A stretch of DNA of 23,027 bases from SVQP01 sp045594445 (lineage in GTDB: Bacteria; Bacillota; Clostridia; Oscillospirales; CAG-272). The translations under genes and the position numbers were made by a program. The stretch covers positions 1-23,027 of the forward strand of contig JAZNYL010000099.1 in the NCBI GenBank assembly GCA_045594445.1. Direction: 5' to 3'. This document shows positions 14,363 to 22,974 of this stretch, in pieces. Position 1 is the stretch's first letter, and each line of letters begins with the position of its first letter. The notes below the pieces were generated by a model, which saw only the letters and a program-made list of their open reading frames with translations, was not told where the DNA came from and made no database searches.

Positions 14363-17005
14363 ATGAATTCCTACAACGAATTACCGAAAACCTATTCCCC
14401 CGGTGATTTTGAGGACAAGATCTATGCCAACTGGTGCGAAAAGGGCTATTTCACCCCCACCATTGACCATAGCAAGCCCTCGTTCACCATCGTCATTCCC
14501 CCTCCAAACATCACAGGGCAATTGCACATGGGCCACGCGCTGGACAACACTCTGCAGGATATTCTGATCCGCTACAAGCGTATGGCAGGCTTTTGCACGC
14601 TGTGGCTGCCCGGCACCGACCACGCGTCGATCGCAACCGAGGCAAAGATCGTGGAGGCTATGCGCAAGGAAGGCATTACCAAGGAAGACCTTGGCAGAGA
14701 CGGTTTCCTTGAGCGCGCTTGGGCATGGAAGGAGCAGTACGGCGGCAGAATTATTTCTCAGCTGAAAAAGATGGGCTCCTCCTGCGACTGGTCGCGTGAG
14801 AGATTTACCTTGGATGAGGGCTGCTCCGAGGCGGTCAAGACCGTTTTCGTCAAGCTGTACGACAAGGGCTTGATCTACCGCGGCAACCGCATCATCAACT
14901 GGTGTCCCAAATGCTTAACCTCTATCTCGGACGCCGAGGTGGAATACGAGGATCAGGCAGGCCACTTCTGGCATATCCGCTACCCCTTCAAGGACGGCAG
15001 CGGCTACCTTGAGGTTGCAACCACCCGTCCCGAGACGCTTTTGGGAGACACTGCAGTTGCAGTCAACCCGAACGACAAAAGATACAAGGACATGGTTGGC
15101 AAGATGCTGATCCTGCCGCTGGTTGGCAGAGAGATCCCCGTGATCGCGGACGACTACGTTGAGGCCGATTTCGGTACCGGCTGCGTAAAGATCACCCCTG
15201 CGCACGACCCCAACGACTTTGAGGTTGGCGCACGCCACAACCTGCCCGTGATTAACGTCATGACCGACGACGCCAAGATCACCGAGGACTATCCCGCTTA
15301 CGCCGGCATGGACAGATTCGTTGCCAGAAAGCAGATCGTCAAGGATCTGGAAGAGGGCGGTTTCTTAATTAAGGTGGACAACTACGCGCACAACGTCGGC
15401 ACCTGCTACCGCTGCGGCTCGACCATTGAGCCACGCGTTTCTCTGCAGTGGTTCGTGAAGATGGAGCCCCTGGCAAAGCCCGCGATCGACGCAGTTCGCA
15501 ACCAGGACATCCGCTTCGTTCCCGAAAGATTTGAAAAGAACTACTTCCACTGGATGGAAAACATCCGCGACTGGTGTATTTCCCGTCAGCTGTGGTGGGG
15601 TCACCGCATTCCCGCATTCTACTGCGACGATTGCGGCGAGACCGTGGTAACCAAGGACGCGTCTGCCGTTTGCCCCAAGTGCGGCAAGGCTATGCGCCAG
15701 GATCCCGACACGCTGGACACCTGGTTCTCCTCTGCGCTCTGGCCCTTCTCTACGCTGGGCTGGCCCGAAGAGACCGAGGATCTGAAGTACTTCTATCCTA
15801 CCAACACGCTGGTTACCGGCTACGATATCATCACCTTCTGGGTTTCCAGAATGATCTTCTCCGCGCTGGCATATACCGATAACGTTCCCTTTGATACCGT
15901 TCTGATCCACGGTCTGGTGCGTGACGCACAGGGCAGAAAGATGTCCAAGTCCTTGGGCAACGGCATTGATCCTCTGGAGATCATCGACAAGTACGGTGCA
16001 GACGCGCTGCGCTTTGCGTTGGCTACCGGTAACTCGCCCGGAAACGACATGCGCTTCTCGGATGAAAAGATCGAGGCTGCCCGCAACTTTGCAAACAAGC
16101 TGTGGAACGCGTCGCGTTTCGTTCGTATGAATCTGACCATCGATCAGGTTGCTCTGCCTGCAGAATCCGAGCTTGCCACCGAGGACAAGTGGATTCTCTC
16201 CGAGCTGCACAAGACGGTTGAGAGCGTTCGCGCAAACCTTGACAAGTACGAGTTGGGCATTGCGCTCTCCTCGCTCTACGATTTCATTTGGGATATCTTC
16301 TGCGACTGGTACATCGAGCTTGCAAAGACCAGACTTTCCGACAAGGAAAGCGCGGGCAATATCGTTTGCCAGAACGTCATCGCTTACGTGCTGATCGAAA
16401 CGCTCAAGCTGCTGCATCCCTTCATGCCCTTTATTACCGAGGAAATCTACCAGTCTCTGCCTCACGATGACGAGAGCATCATGATCGCCGAGTATCCCGA
16501 TGCCGATAAGGTTCCTTATTTCGCAGCAGAGTCCGAGGATATGGCGCGCGTCATTGACGCCATCCGCGCTATCCGTACCCGCCGCGCAGAGATGAACGTA
16601 GCTCCCTCCCGCAAGGCAAAGGTCTATATTGCAACCAAGTACAACGCATGCTTTACCGCAGCCGCAGGCTTCTTTGCAAGACTTGCATCCGCATCCGAGG
16701 TCATCGTAGCAGACGCGTTTGACGCTGCTTTGGTTTCGGGCGACAATGCCGTTCAGATCATCACCGACTCTGCAGCAATTTTCCTGCCCATGGCCGACAT
16801 CATCGACTTTGAAAAGGAAAAGGCAAGACTTGCAGCAGAACAGAAAAAGCTGGAGGACGAGATCGCGCGCATTGAAAAGAAGCTTTCTAATCAGGGCTTT
16901 GTTTCCAAGGCTCCCGCCGCCGTTGTGGAAGGCGAGAAGGCCAAGATGGAAAAGTACCGCGAGAACCTCGCTGGTGTCACCGCCGCACTTGCTAAGCTGG
17001 GTTAA
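14363..17005 (+). CDS. valS: Valyl-tRNA synthetase
   Basis: An 880-residue class I synthetase that charges tRNA-Val with valine. The HIGH motif is HMGH (55-58) within PPPNITGQLHMGHALD. The CP1 editing domain lies around 180-330 (ATTRPETLLGDTAVAVNP; GTGCVKITPAHDPNDFEVG). A small cysteine pair region, CDDCG and CPKCG, sits near 420-440, as in many bacterial ValRS. The signature KMSKS is at 526-530. The anticodon-binding helical domain follows, and the C-terminal 65 residues form the ValRS coiled coil (EKEKARLAAEQKKLEDEI). Length is normal. ATG 14363 has AAGGAG 9 nt upstream. It is controlled by the valine T-box and ends at the terminator 17035-17066; no gene follows in the same transcript. Confidence 0.98.
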   Translation: MNSYNELPKTYSPGDFEDKIYANWCEKGYFTPTIDHSKPSFTIVIPPPNITGQLHMGHALDNTLQDILIRYKRMAGFCTLWLPGTDHASIATEAKIVEAMRKEGITKEDLGRDGFLERAWAWKEQYGGRIISQLKKMGSSCDWSRERFTLDEGCSEAVKTVFVKLYDKGLIYRGNRIINWCPKCLTSISDAEVEYEDQAGHFWHIRYPFKDGSGYLEVATTRPETLLGDTAVAVNPNDKRYKDMVGKMLILPLVGREIPVIADDYVEADFGTGCVKITPAHDPNDFEVGARHNLPVINVMTDDAKITEDYPAYAGMDRFVARKQIVKDLEEGGFLIKVDNYAHNVGTCYRCGSTIEPRVSLQWFVKMEPLAKPAIDAVRNQDIRFVPERFEKNYFHWMENIRDWCISRQLWWGHRIPAFYCDDCGETVVTKDASAVCPKCGKAMRQDPDTLDTWFSSALWPFSTLGWPEETEDLKYFYPTNTLVTGYDIITFWVSRMIFSALAYTDNVPFDTVLIHGLVRDAQGRKMSKSLGNGIDPLEIIDKYGADALRFALATGNSPGNDMRFSDEKIEAARNFANKLWNASRFVRMNLTIDQVALPAESELATEDKWILSELHKTVESVRANLDKYELGIALSSLYDFIWDIFCDWYIELAKTRLSDKESAGNIVCQNVIAYVLIETLKLLHPFMPFITEEIYQSLPHDDESIMIAEYPDADKVPYFAAESEDMARVIDAIRAIRTRRAEMNVAPSRKAKVYIATKYNACFTAAAGFFARLASASEVIVADAFDAALVSGDNAVQIITDSAAIFLPMADIIDFEKEKARLAAEQKKLEDEIARIEKKLSNQGFVSKAPAAVVEGEKAKMEKYRENLAGVTAALAKLG

Positions 17006-17034
17006 ACCACAAAAAACCTGATAAACAAAAATAT

Positions 17035-17072
17035 CCGCCAACGGTACGTGCCGTTGGCGGGTTTCATTTTTT
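17035..17072 (+). terminator. Terminator of valS
   Basis: CCGCCAACGG (17035-17044) and CCGTTGGCGG (17051-17060) form a 10-bp stem with loop TACGTG, followed by GTTTCATTTTTT. A near-identical hairpin occurs at 17415-17442. Confidence 0.9.
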
Positions 17073-17089
17073 GCATCGTTTAGCACGCC

Positions 17090-17315
17090 CGTGTCATCCT
17101 GAGCGGAGCAAACAATTGAGTATTGTTTGCGAAGTCGAACCCGACCCAAGGGAGGGCGCGCGCAGCGCGGGATTTACGGGCGACAACCTTCCCCTCGTAG
17201 ATCCTCAAAACGCGTGCCGCGTTTTGACTTTCAAAAATCAGCAATTCGTTGCAGATTTTTGAAAGTTCGACGCGAAAACACCCACACGGGGTGTTTTCTT
17301 GCTCAGGATGACACG
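17090..17315. repeat. MITE-like element with 15-bp terminal inverted repeats and stacked hairpins
   Basis: The ends are CGTGTCATCCTGAGC (17090-17104) and its exact complement GCTCAGGATGACACG (17301-17315). Inside are four further hairpins in series: GCAAACAAT/ATTGTTTGC (17108-17130), TCAAAACGCG/CGCGTTTTGA (17205-17227), ACTTTCAAAAATC/GATTTTTGAAAGT (17227-17266) and GAAAACACCC/GGGTGTTTTC (17274-17298). No protein is encoded. This suggests a non-autonomous dispersed element, or a structured transcript. Confidence 0.6.
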
Positions 17316-17324
17316 AGGGGGGAC

Positions 17325-17351
17325 GGACCGTCGAGGACGCCGGTCCCTACG
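17325..17351 (-). repeat. REP-like hairpin, copy 5
   Basis: Read on the minus strand: GTAG, then arms GGACC and GGTCC around the 12-nt loop GGCGTCCTCGAC. Stem and loop differ from copies 1-4 but the foot is the same. Confidence 0.5.
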
Positions 17352-17373
17352 GACGGATGGTTTACACGTATGC

Positions 17374-17400
17374 GGACCGTCGAGGACGCCGATCCCTACA
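17374..17400 (-). repeat. REP-like hairpin, copy 6
   Basis: Read on the minus strand: GTAG, then arms GGATC and GGTCC (one T-G pair) with the same loop as copy 5. It is a direct neighbour of copy 5, 22 bp away. Confidence 0.5.
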
Positions 17401-17414
17401 GCGGGCGGTAAAAG

Positions 17415-17450
17415 CCCGCCAACGGCACGTGCCGTTGGCGGGTTTGTTTT
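17415..17450 (+). terminator. Palindromic terminator between valS block and glycoside hydrolase
   Basis: A perfect 28-bp palindrome (CCCGCCAACGGCAC joined to GTGCCGTTGGCGGG, 17415-17442) is followed by TTTGTTTTTATAA on the plus strand. On the minus strand CTTTTACC follows, so it may also stop the convergent gene ending at 17450. It nearly duplicates the valS terminator stem. Confidence 0.75.
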
Positions 17451-20400
17451 TATAATTGGGTCTTAACCGTAAACGTAATGCTATTGGCACCACTATTGAT
17501 CAAAACGTACTCGTCGGTCCAGGCAGGTCCGCCCGTGACAAAGTTTCCGGGGCCGCATGCGCCTGCAATGGCGGGCAGCTGGTGAAGCGGGCCGAATACG
17601 TTCTTACGTGTGCCGACCACGCAAAGGTCAATGCTCTGCCCTGCCTTGACCGCATCGGTCACATCCACCTGCCAGGGATCCCATCCGCAAACCTGCGTGC
17701 CCTGCTCGGTGGTCACCTTGAAGCAGCCACCCGTGAACTTGGCGCTGATCATGACGCGGTCACCCTCTTCAAGCGTAAGCCCTGCGTACATTTCGGGCAG
17801 GATGCGGTAAGTCATGCTGCCGGTATAGAACGGCAGGCCGTAATTTGCGTAGTTGCCAAGTCCCATGCTCTCGGGCGAGGCAACCAGCGTGCGCTTATTG
17901 GTTTCGGACAGCGCCACGCCGAAGTCACCCACCAGATAAATGGCCTCGATGTTGGTGGTACGCATGAAGTTGACCTTGATGGTGACAACGTTTCTGCCAA
18001 GCTTGAGCGCGCCCTCGGGGATATACATCTTTTTAAAGCAATCGTCTACCCAGAAATCATTGATATCCTTGTTTTCCAAGGCCACGCCGTTGATGGCGTA
18101 AGCGTTGGTTTCGGGTCGCTCACCTGCCAAGTACACCTGTCCTTGGGGCAGCTTGTCAATATAGAACTCGTATTCCAGCTCAATCTCACCGTACTTTTGC
18201 GAATAATTGAGCTTTGCAAACCAGGGCTGCAGCATCTCACCGCCACGACGCTCGATGCCGACTGCATCGCGCACCATACGGTCAATGCGCAAAGCCTCTG
18301 CGCTCTCGCTCCATTCACCGTCCGCCCATCTCCAGCGGCAATAGTCCAAAACGCAAACGTTCTGCTCGTCAAGCACAGGGGCAAACTCTGCCTCGGTGAT
18401 CTCCAAGGTCTGCTTTTCTGCGTACTTTTGCTGCATGGGCAGCTGCTCACGCTGCGCGGTCAGCACAAAGCAGCGCGTGCCTGCGGCGTCCAGATCAAAG
18501 CCGATCTCGGCAATGCCTTGCTTCCAATTCACCTTTACGTTATAGCGCTTTCCGCTCTCCAAATCCCACTCCTCAACGCTCATGCCCGCGGGCACGGCAA
18601 CGCGCAACACGAGATCCTTGCGTGCGTTCTGACGGTCAGTGTTGAGCAGCACGGCTGCGCAGCCACCCTCGCCATCCACGTCGCGTCTGACCTGCACGAA
18701 TACGGCCTTTTCGGTCTTGCCGTCGGCATCGGTCACACTTGCATAGCATTCAGAGGTCGCTCTGATGGCGTCCACGATCGCGCTCTCGTCAAAGCCGATC
18801 TGCTTGCAGCAAGCAGCAAGCGCTGCGGGAGCTTCGGATGCAACCGCATCCACGTATGCGGGCAACTCACCCGCGAAAATGACCTCGCCGCCTGCATCCT
18901 TGAACGCCTGCAGGATTTCAAGCGTGGTAGGACGAATGGTCAGCATATTGGTCACAAGCACGGTCTTGTAGGTCGCGCTGCCAATGCGCAGCACGGTCTT
19001 GCCCTCTTCATCCTTGTCCAGCGACCACTTGTCGCGCATGATCTGCTCCTCACCGTAATCAAAATCGATCTGATTGTCGGTCAGAATGTGGAACAGCTGC
19101 GCGTATCGCTGCTCGTAAGGAGCGACGTCGGGCGAGACGTTGGAGATCCATTGTGCCCAGCCAAGGTATGCCTGACACCAAAGCGACTCAATGGGATTGA
19201 GCACCAGTACGTCGCAATCCGGCTTTCCTGCCGCCAGAATCACGCCCATGCGGGCAAAGTGATCCTCCACCGTGGCATAATCCTTGTACCAGGGCGACTG
19301 ATGCAGGATAGATGCGGGATAATCACGCTTGCTCTCCCCTTCCATGGTGTACCAGGAAAGGTGCTGGCAGCGCAGATTGATGCCAAACAGCGCCTGCCAA
19401 TCGCCAACTGCCTTGTGTGCCTTGAAATCAAACTGCCAGCCGGTGCAGCCGTACAGCTCGGAAAGCAGCCACTTTTTATCCAGTTGACGCGCAGCCGAGG
19501 CAAGCTGCTTGACGATCCAATAGCAGCGGTTATGCTCGGTCAGCACATCCACGCCGGGATATCCCATGTGCTCGTAAAAGCGCATGAGCGAGCCGTTGGG
19601 CACGGTCTGATTCATCAGAGAATCCTCGTGCAGCACATGTCCCGTGAACTCAATGCCGTTCGCGCGACACCACTGGTTGATGGGCATGGCAAAGCGCTCG
19701 ATGAACAGATTATTGGCAAGATCGATATAATGCAACTTGACGGGCGAGACCTGCTGTGCCTTGTATCTGTAAAACAGCTCGGGCAGAATGGGACGCGCGT
19801 CATAGCCGTACCTTTTTGTAAACTCGTCGAAAATATCGTCTGTCCAAGCCATCGCGCAGGAGATCACACCGTCGTGATTGCGGTAATTGTCAAAGCAATG
19901 GCCGCGGTGGGGCTCGTCGGTGAAAATGCCCTTGATGGAAGTGCCGATGCGGTCGCCGCAGCGGCGCTTGTATTCCTCGTGCGTCATGTCAATGAACTTG
20001 TAAACCGCCTTATACGACATGGTATCGATATAGGTGGTGCCGTTGTAATTGGAATTGGGCACGTCGGGCACGATGGCAAAGCGCAGCGTCTTCCACTCGC
20101 CGGGCTTATCCTCTGCCGCGGGTGCAAGCCTTTCAATAGCAGACTTGACGGCACGGCGCATGCAATTGACGCACGCAAGATCGGCAGTATTGATCTCTTC
20201 GTACGCCCAGACGTTGATACCGTCTACCTTTGCTGCGTAAAGCGCGATGCTTTGGTCATTCCATTCAAGCTTTTCGGGCTCGGTTTCAAACACGAACAGC
20301 GACTTTTTGCGGTACTGCTCGTCCACCGTGACCTTACCGCCCGCAGAACCGGACGGCCAGCGATCCTCGTCGTACAGCCACGCCTCCATACCGACCTTTT

Positions 20401-20632
20401 CACCCGCATCGGCAACGGCATTGATCAAATCAAACCATTCGTCGCCCAGATATTCGGTAATCAAGCCCGCACGCGAGTGCATGAAGTAACCGCCAAGGCC
20501 CATTTCCTTCATGACCTTGACCTGTCTGACAAGTTCCTCTTCCCGCAATTCGCCGTTCCAGGACCAGAAGGGCTTACCGCGCCATTCCACGCCCGGAGAG
20601 ACAAACGTGCTGTGTAACTCTTTTTTGCTCAT
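17450..20632 (-). CDS. GH106-like glycoside hydrolase (putative alpha-L-rhamnosidase)
   Basis: A 1060-residue enzyme. The N-terminal catalytic region begins WRGKPFWSWNGELREEEL (17-34), continues FMHSRAGLITEYLGDEWF (50-67) and WLYDEDRWPSGSAGG (85-99), which I recognise as the GH106-type rhamnosidase/glycosidase barrel. Candidate catalytic acidic residues are E240 in IFTDEPH and E392 in LLSELYGCTGW; TGHVLHEDS (330-338) lines the same pocket. About 500-740 is a second alpha/beta-like region, and 800-1055 looks like GH2-type beta-sandwich sugar-binding modules (QVYLAGERPETNAYAINGV). There is no signal peptide, so it is cytoplasmic and probably trims imported rhamnose-containing oligosaccharides; the sugar specificity is inferred. 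ATG 20632 has GGAGG 6 nt upstream. It is a single gene with its own promoter. Confidence 0.75.
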   Translation of the reverse strand: MSKKELHSTFVSPGVEWRGKPFWSWNGELREEELVRQVKVMKEMGLGGYFMHSRAGLITEYLGDEWFDLINAVADAGEKVGMEAWLYDEDRWPSGSAGGKVTVDEQYRKKSLFVFETEPEKLEWNDQSIALYAAKVDGINVWAYEEINTADLACVNCMRRAVKSAIERLAPAAEDKPGEWKTLRFAIVPDVPNSNYNGTTYIDTMSYKAVYKFIDMTHEEYKRRCGDRIGTSIKGIFTDEPHRGHCFDNYRNHDGVISCAMAWTDDIFDEFTKRYGYDARPILPELFYRYKAQQVSPVKLHYIDLANNLFIERFAMPINQWCRANGIEFTGHVLHEDSLMNQTVPNGSLMRFYEHMGYPGVDVLTEHNRCYWIVKQLASAARQLDKKWLLSELYGCTGWQFDFKAHKAVGDWQALFGINLRCQHLSWYTMEGESKRDYPASILHQSPWYKDYATVEDHFARMGVILAAGKPDCDVLVLNPIESLWCQAYLGWAQWISNVSPDVAPYEQRYAQLFHILTDNQIDFDYGEEQIMRDKWSLDKDEEGKTVLRIGSATYKTVLVTNMLTIRPTTLEILQAFKDAGGEVIFAGELPAYVDAVASEAPAALAACCKQIGFDESAIVDAIRATSECYASVTDADGKTEKAVFVQVRRDVDGEGGCAAVLLNTDRQNARKDLVLRVAVPAGMSVEEWDLESGKRYNVKVNWKQGIAEIGFDLDAAGTRCFVLTAQREQLPMQQKYAEKQTLEITEAEFAPVLDEQNVCVLDYCRWRWADGEWSESAEALRIDRMVRDAVGIERRGGEMLQPWFAKLNYSQKYGEIELEYEFYIDKLPQGQVYLAGERPETNAYAINGVALENKDINDFWVDDCFKKMYIPEGALKLGRNVVTIKVNFMRTTNIEAIYLVGDFGVALSETNKRTLVASPESMGLGNYANYGLPFYTGSMTYRILPEMYAGLTLEEGDRVMISAKFTGGCFKVTTEQGTQVCGWDPWQVDVTDAVKAGQSIDLCVVGTRKNVFGPLHQLPAIAGACGPGNFVTGGPAWTDEYVLINSGANSITFTVKTQL

Positions 20633-20662
20633 GGTACACCTCCGTACTATGTTGATATTTTC

Positions 20663-20691
20663 ATTATACCAAAATGCTTTTTGCTTTGCAA
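20663..20691 (-). promoter_or_regulatory. Promoter for the glycoside hydrolase
   Basis: On the minus strand TTGCAA (20691-20686), a 17-bp spacer and TATAAT (20668-20663). It is about 30 bp from the start codon. Confidence 0.75.
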
Positions 20692-20843
20692 GGGCTTTGG
20701 AAAATAAAGCAAATTGGACAAGTTTTGGCCACTAAATTTAGCAAGTTTGCGTATTGGGGGCAACTTTTTTTGCTTTTGCCGATAGAGAGATCGATATTTT
20801 GGAATATACTGTAATGAATTCTCTTTTGAAAGGAAGCGACAAT

Positions 20844-22190
20844 ATGCCAAAATATTTCGGTACGGACGGCTTTCGCGGCAAATCGGGTGCCATACTCAAT
20901 GCGAATCACGCATACAAGATCGGTCGGTTTTTGGGATGGTATTACCGCCGTGGTGACCAAAAGCCGCGCGTGGTCATCGGCAAGGACACCCGCCTTTCCA
21001 GCTACTGCTTTGAATATGCCGTGGCGGCAGGCTTGACCGCCTCGGGCGCGGACGCCTACATGCTGCACGTCATCCCCACGCCCGGTGTCTCCTTTGCGGT
21101 ACGGCAGGGGGATTTTGATTGCGGGGTCATGATCTCAGCCAGCCACAATCCCTTTTATGACAACGGCATCAAACTGGTGGATGCAAACGGTGAGAAAATG
21201 GACGACGCCACGCTTGAGAAGGTAGAAGAATACCTGGACGGAGCGATCCCCGAGCCGCCCTTTGCCATGGACGCGCAAATCGGTCGCATTGTGGACTACA
21301 GCGCAGGCCGAAACCGCTACACGGGGTACCTGATCTCTCTTGCAACCAACTCATTCAAGTCTTTAAAAATCGGCCTTGACTGCGCAAGCGGTGCTTCATG
21401 GATGATCGCGCCTGCCGTATTTGAGGCGCTGGGGGCCCGCGTCAGCGTGATCGGTGCGTCTCCCGACGGCACAAATATCAACAACGGCTGCGGCTCAACT
21501 CACATCGAGCGGCTCTGTGAGCACGTGCGGCGTGCGGGTCTTGACGTGGGCTTTGCCTTTGACGGAGACGCCGACCGCTGCCTTGCCGTGGACGAGCACG
21601 GAGAGGTGGTCAACGGCGACCACATTCTCTATATCCTTGCAAAGTCACTTCGTGAACAAGGACAGCTTGTGCACAACACTGCCGTGGTCACGGTCATGTC
21701 CAATCTCGGATTGTTCCGCGCACTGGATGCGGCAGGCATTGATTACGACGTCACACCCGTGGGAGACAGGTTTCTGTGGGAGAGCATGGCGCAGCACGGC
21801 TATCGCATCGGGGCGGAGCAATCGGGGCACGTCATTCTCTCCAAGTACGCCACCACGGGAGACGGCATTCTGACCGCCATCATGTTGACCGAGACCATGC
21901 TGCAAAAAAAGACCACGCTTGCAAAGCTTGCGTCCGACGTCAAAATGCTGCCGCAGCACACGCAGAATCTGCGCGTGGTCGACAAGGATAAGGTCATGAA
22001 CAACCCGCAAATTCTGGCGCTTGTCAAATCCCTTTCCGAGAACGAGCTTTCCGCGGGGCGCATCCTTTTGCGCAAAAGCGGCACAGAGCCGGTCGTGCGC
22101 GTCATGGTAGAAGCGGACACAGAAAAGGCTTGCGAGGAGTACGCCAATCTTGTTATTTCGCGCATCAAGGAGCTTGGATTGCATGAATAG
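20844..22190 (+). CDS. glmM: Phosphoglucosamine mutase
   Basis: A 448-residue alpha-D-phosphohexomutase that converts glucosamine-6-phosphate to glucosamine-1-phosphate for UDP-GlcNAc and peptidoglycan synthesis. It shows the FGTDGFRG start (5-12), active-site phosphoserine loop ISASHNPFYDNGIK with S100, Mg-binding FAFDGDADR, sugar-binding GAEQSGH and phosphate-binding RKSGTEP. TDGFRG and EQSGH favour GlmM over phosphomannomutases. Length is typical. ATG 20844 has AAAGGAAG 7 nt upstream. I cannot identify a convincing promoter in the 210 bp before it (TATACT at 20805-20810 lacks a -35). It overlaps the downstream acyltransferase gene by 8 bp, so the two are co-translated. Confidence 0.92.
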   Translation: MPKYFGTDGFRGKSGAILNANHAYKIGRFLGWYYRRGDQKPRVVIGKDTRLSSYCFEYAVAAGLTASGADAYMLHVIPTPGVSFAVRQGDFDCGVMISASHNPFYDNGIKLVDANGEKMDDATLEKVEEYLDGAIPEPPFAMDAQIGRIVDYSAGRNRYTGYLISLATNSFKSLKIGLDCASGASWMIAPAVFEALGARVSVIGASPDGTNINNGCGSTHIERLCEHVRRAGLDVGFAFDGDADRCLAVDEHGEVVNGDHILYILAKSLREQGQLVHNTAVVTVMSNLGLFRALDAAGIDYDVTPVGDRFLWESMAQHGYRIGAEQSGHVILSKYATTGDGILTAIMLTETMLQKKTTLAKLASDVKMLPQHTQNLRVVDKDKVMNNPQILALVKSLSENELSAGRILLRKSGTEPVVRVMVEADTEKACEEYANLVISRIKELGLHE

Positions 22191-22860
22191 ACAAATTTCT
22201 TGTTTATTTTCCAACTATTATTTTAGTTTTGAGCACACGATTGCCGCTCCCCTGCTGCAAAAGCACAACTATCCTTGGGAGGCGCTTTCGGAAATCGCCG
22301 ACTTTATTGTGGGCATCGGCCCTTCCCTTGACAAGGAGATCTATACAGAGAGGGGCAATCACGTCTATATTGCCAAGAGCGCAAGGGTGGCGCCGAGCGC
22401 GCATATCGAAGGGCCATGCATTGTTTGCGAGAGTGCGGAGATCCGCCATTGCGCCTATATTCGCGGCAGCGTGATCGTGGGTGCGGGAGCTGTTGTCGGC
22501 AACTCCACCGAGCTCAAAAATTGTATTCTGTTTGACACTGTGCAAGTACCTCACTACAACTACGTGGGGGATTCCATCCTTGGCTACAAGAGCCACCTTG
22601 GCGCGGGAGCTGTGACCAGCAACGTCAAAAGCGACAAAAGCGAGGTGGTCGTCAAAGGCGAAAATTTTGCGTTTGCGACGGGTCGCAAAAAAGTGGGGGC
22701 TGTGCTTGGCGACGGCGTGGAAATCGGCTGTGGCGCAGTTCTCTGCCCCGGTACGGTGATCGGTAAGGACTCGACCGTCTATCCGCTTGTCCGCGTACGC
22801 GGGGTGATCCCCGAGCACTGCATTGTCAAGGGCGAAGGCGTCGTTGTACCAAAGCAATAA
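22183..22860 (+). CDS. Hexapeptide-repeat acetyltransferase, GlmU C-domain-like
   Basis: A 225-residue left-handed beta-helix protein. Residues 1-55 form a non-repeat cap; from about 60 hexapeptide repeats run through the rest (VYIAKSARVAPSAHIEG; VIVGAGAVVGNSTELKN; VLGDGVEIGCGAVLCPG). The segment PHYNYVGDSILGYKSHLGAG (123-142) aligns by eye with the active site of the GlmU acetyltransferase domain, with H124 at the catalytic His. No nucleotidyltransferase domain precedes it. With glmM directly upstream, a role in acetylating glucosamine-1-phosphate, or a closely related sugar phosphate, is a good inference. The start ATG 22183 lies within the glmM end (ATGAATAG) and AAGGAG is 10 nt upstream. 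UDP transfer must be supplied elsewhere if this guess is right. Confidence 0.78.
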   Translation: MNRQISCLFSNYYFSFEHTIAAPLLQKHNYPWEALSEIADFIVGIGPSLDKEIYTERGNHVYIAKSARVAPSAHIEGPCIVCESAEIRHCAYIRGSVIVGAGAVVGNSTELKNCILFDTVQVPHYNYVGDSILGYKSHLGAGAVTSNVKSDKSEVVVKGENFAFATGRKKVGAVLGDGVEIGCGAVLCPGTVIGKDSTVYPLVRVRGVIPEHCIVKGEGVVVPKQ

Positions 22861-22912
22861 AAAAGGCTCACGCCATGGGCGTGCAAAATTAGCGGTGAAA
22901 TCCGCGCAAAAC

Positions 22913-22955
22913 AAGGACTGTATCACACGGATGCAGTCCTTAATTGTTTGTTTTA
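22913..22955 (+). terminator. Probable terminator of the glmM operon
   Basis: AAGGACTG (22913-22920) and CAGTCCTT (22934-22941) form an 8-bp stem with a 13-nt loop, followed by AATTGTTTGTTTT. A second small hairpin, CACGCC/GGCGTG (22869-22883), lies between it and the stop codon but lacks a T run. Confidence 0.6.
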
Positions 22956-22974
22956 AATAGTTGTGGCAGGCGCT

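Noticed and set aside
15365..17149. A 594-codon open frame antisense to valS
   Set aside because: This is the same shadow effect opposite a certain gene; the translation is Cys/Val/Leu-rich with no domain.
17456..20617. A 1053-codon open frame antisense to the glycoside hydrolase
   Set aside because: It is a codon-bias shadow: the coding strand rarely uses codons that make stops in this opposite frame. It has no recognisable domain and no ribosome binding site, while the minus-strand gene has clear family motifs.
20776..20810. Promoter for glmM (TTGCCG and TATACT)
   Set aside because: The spacer would be 23 bp and the -10 has no extended element, so support is too weak to list.
22861..22912. 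Small RNA or riboswitch after the acetyltransferase gene
   Set aside because: Only short hairpins (CACGCC/GGCGTG and GCGG/CCGC) are visible, with no promoter or known motif.
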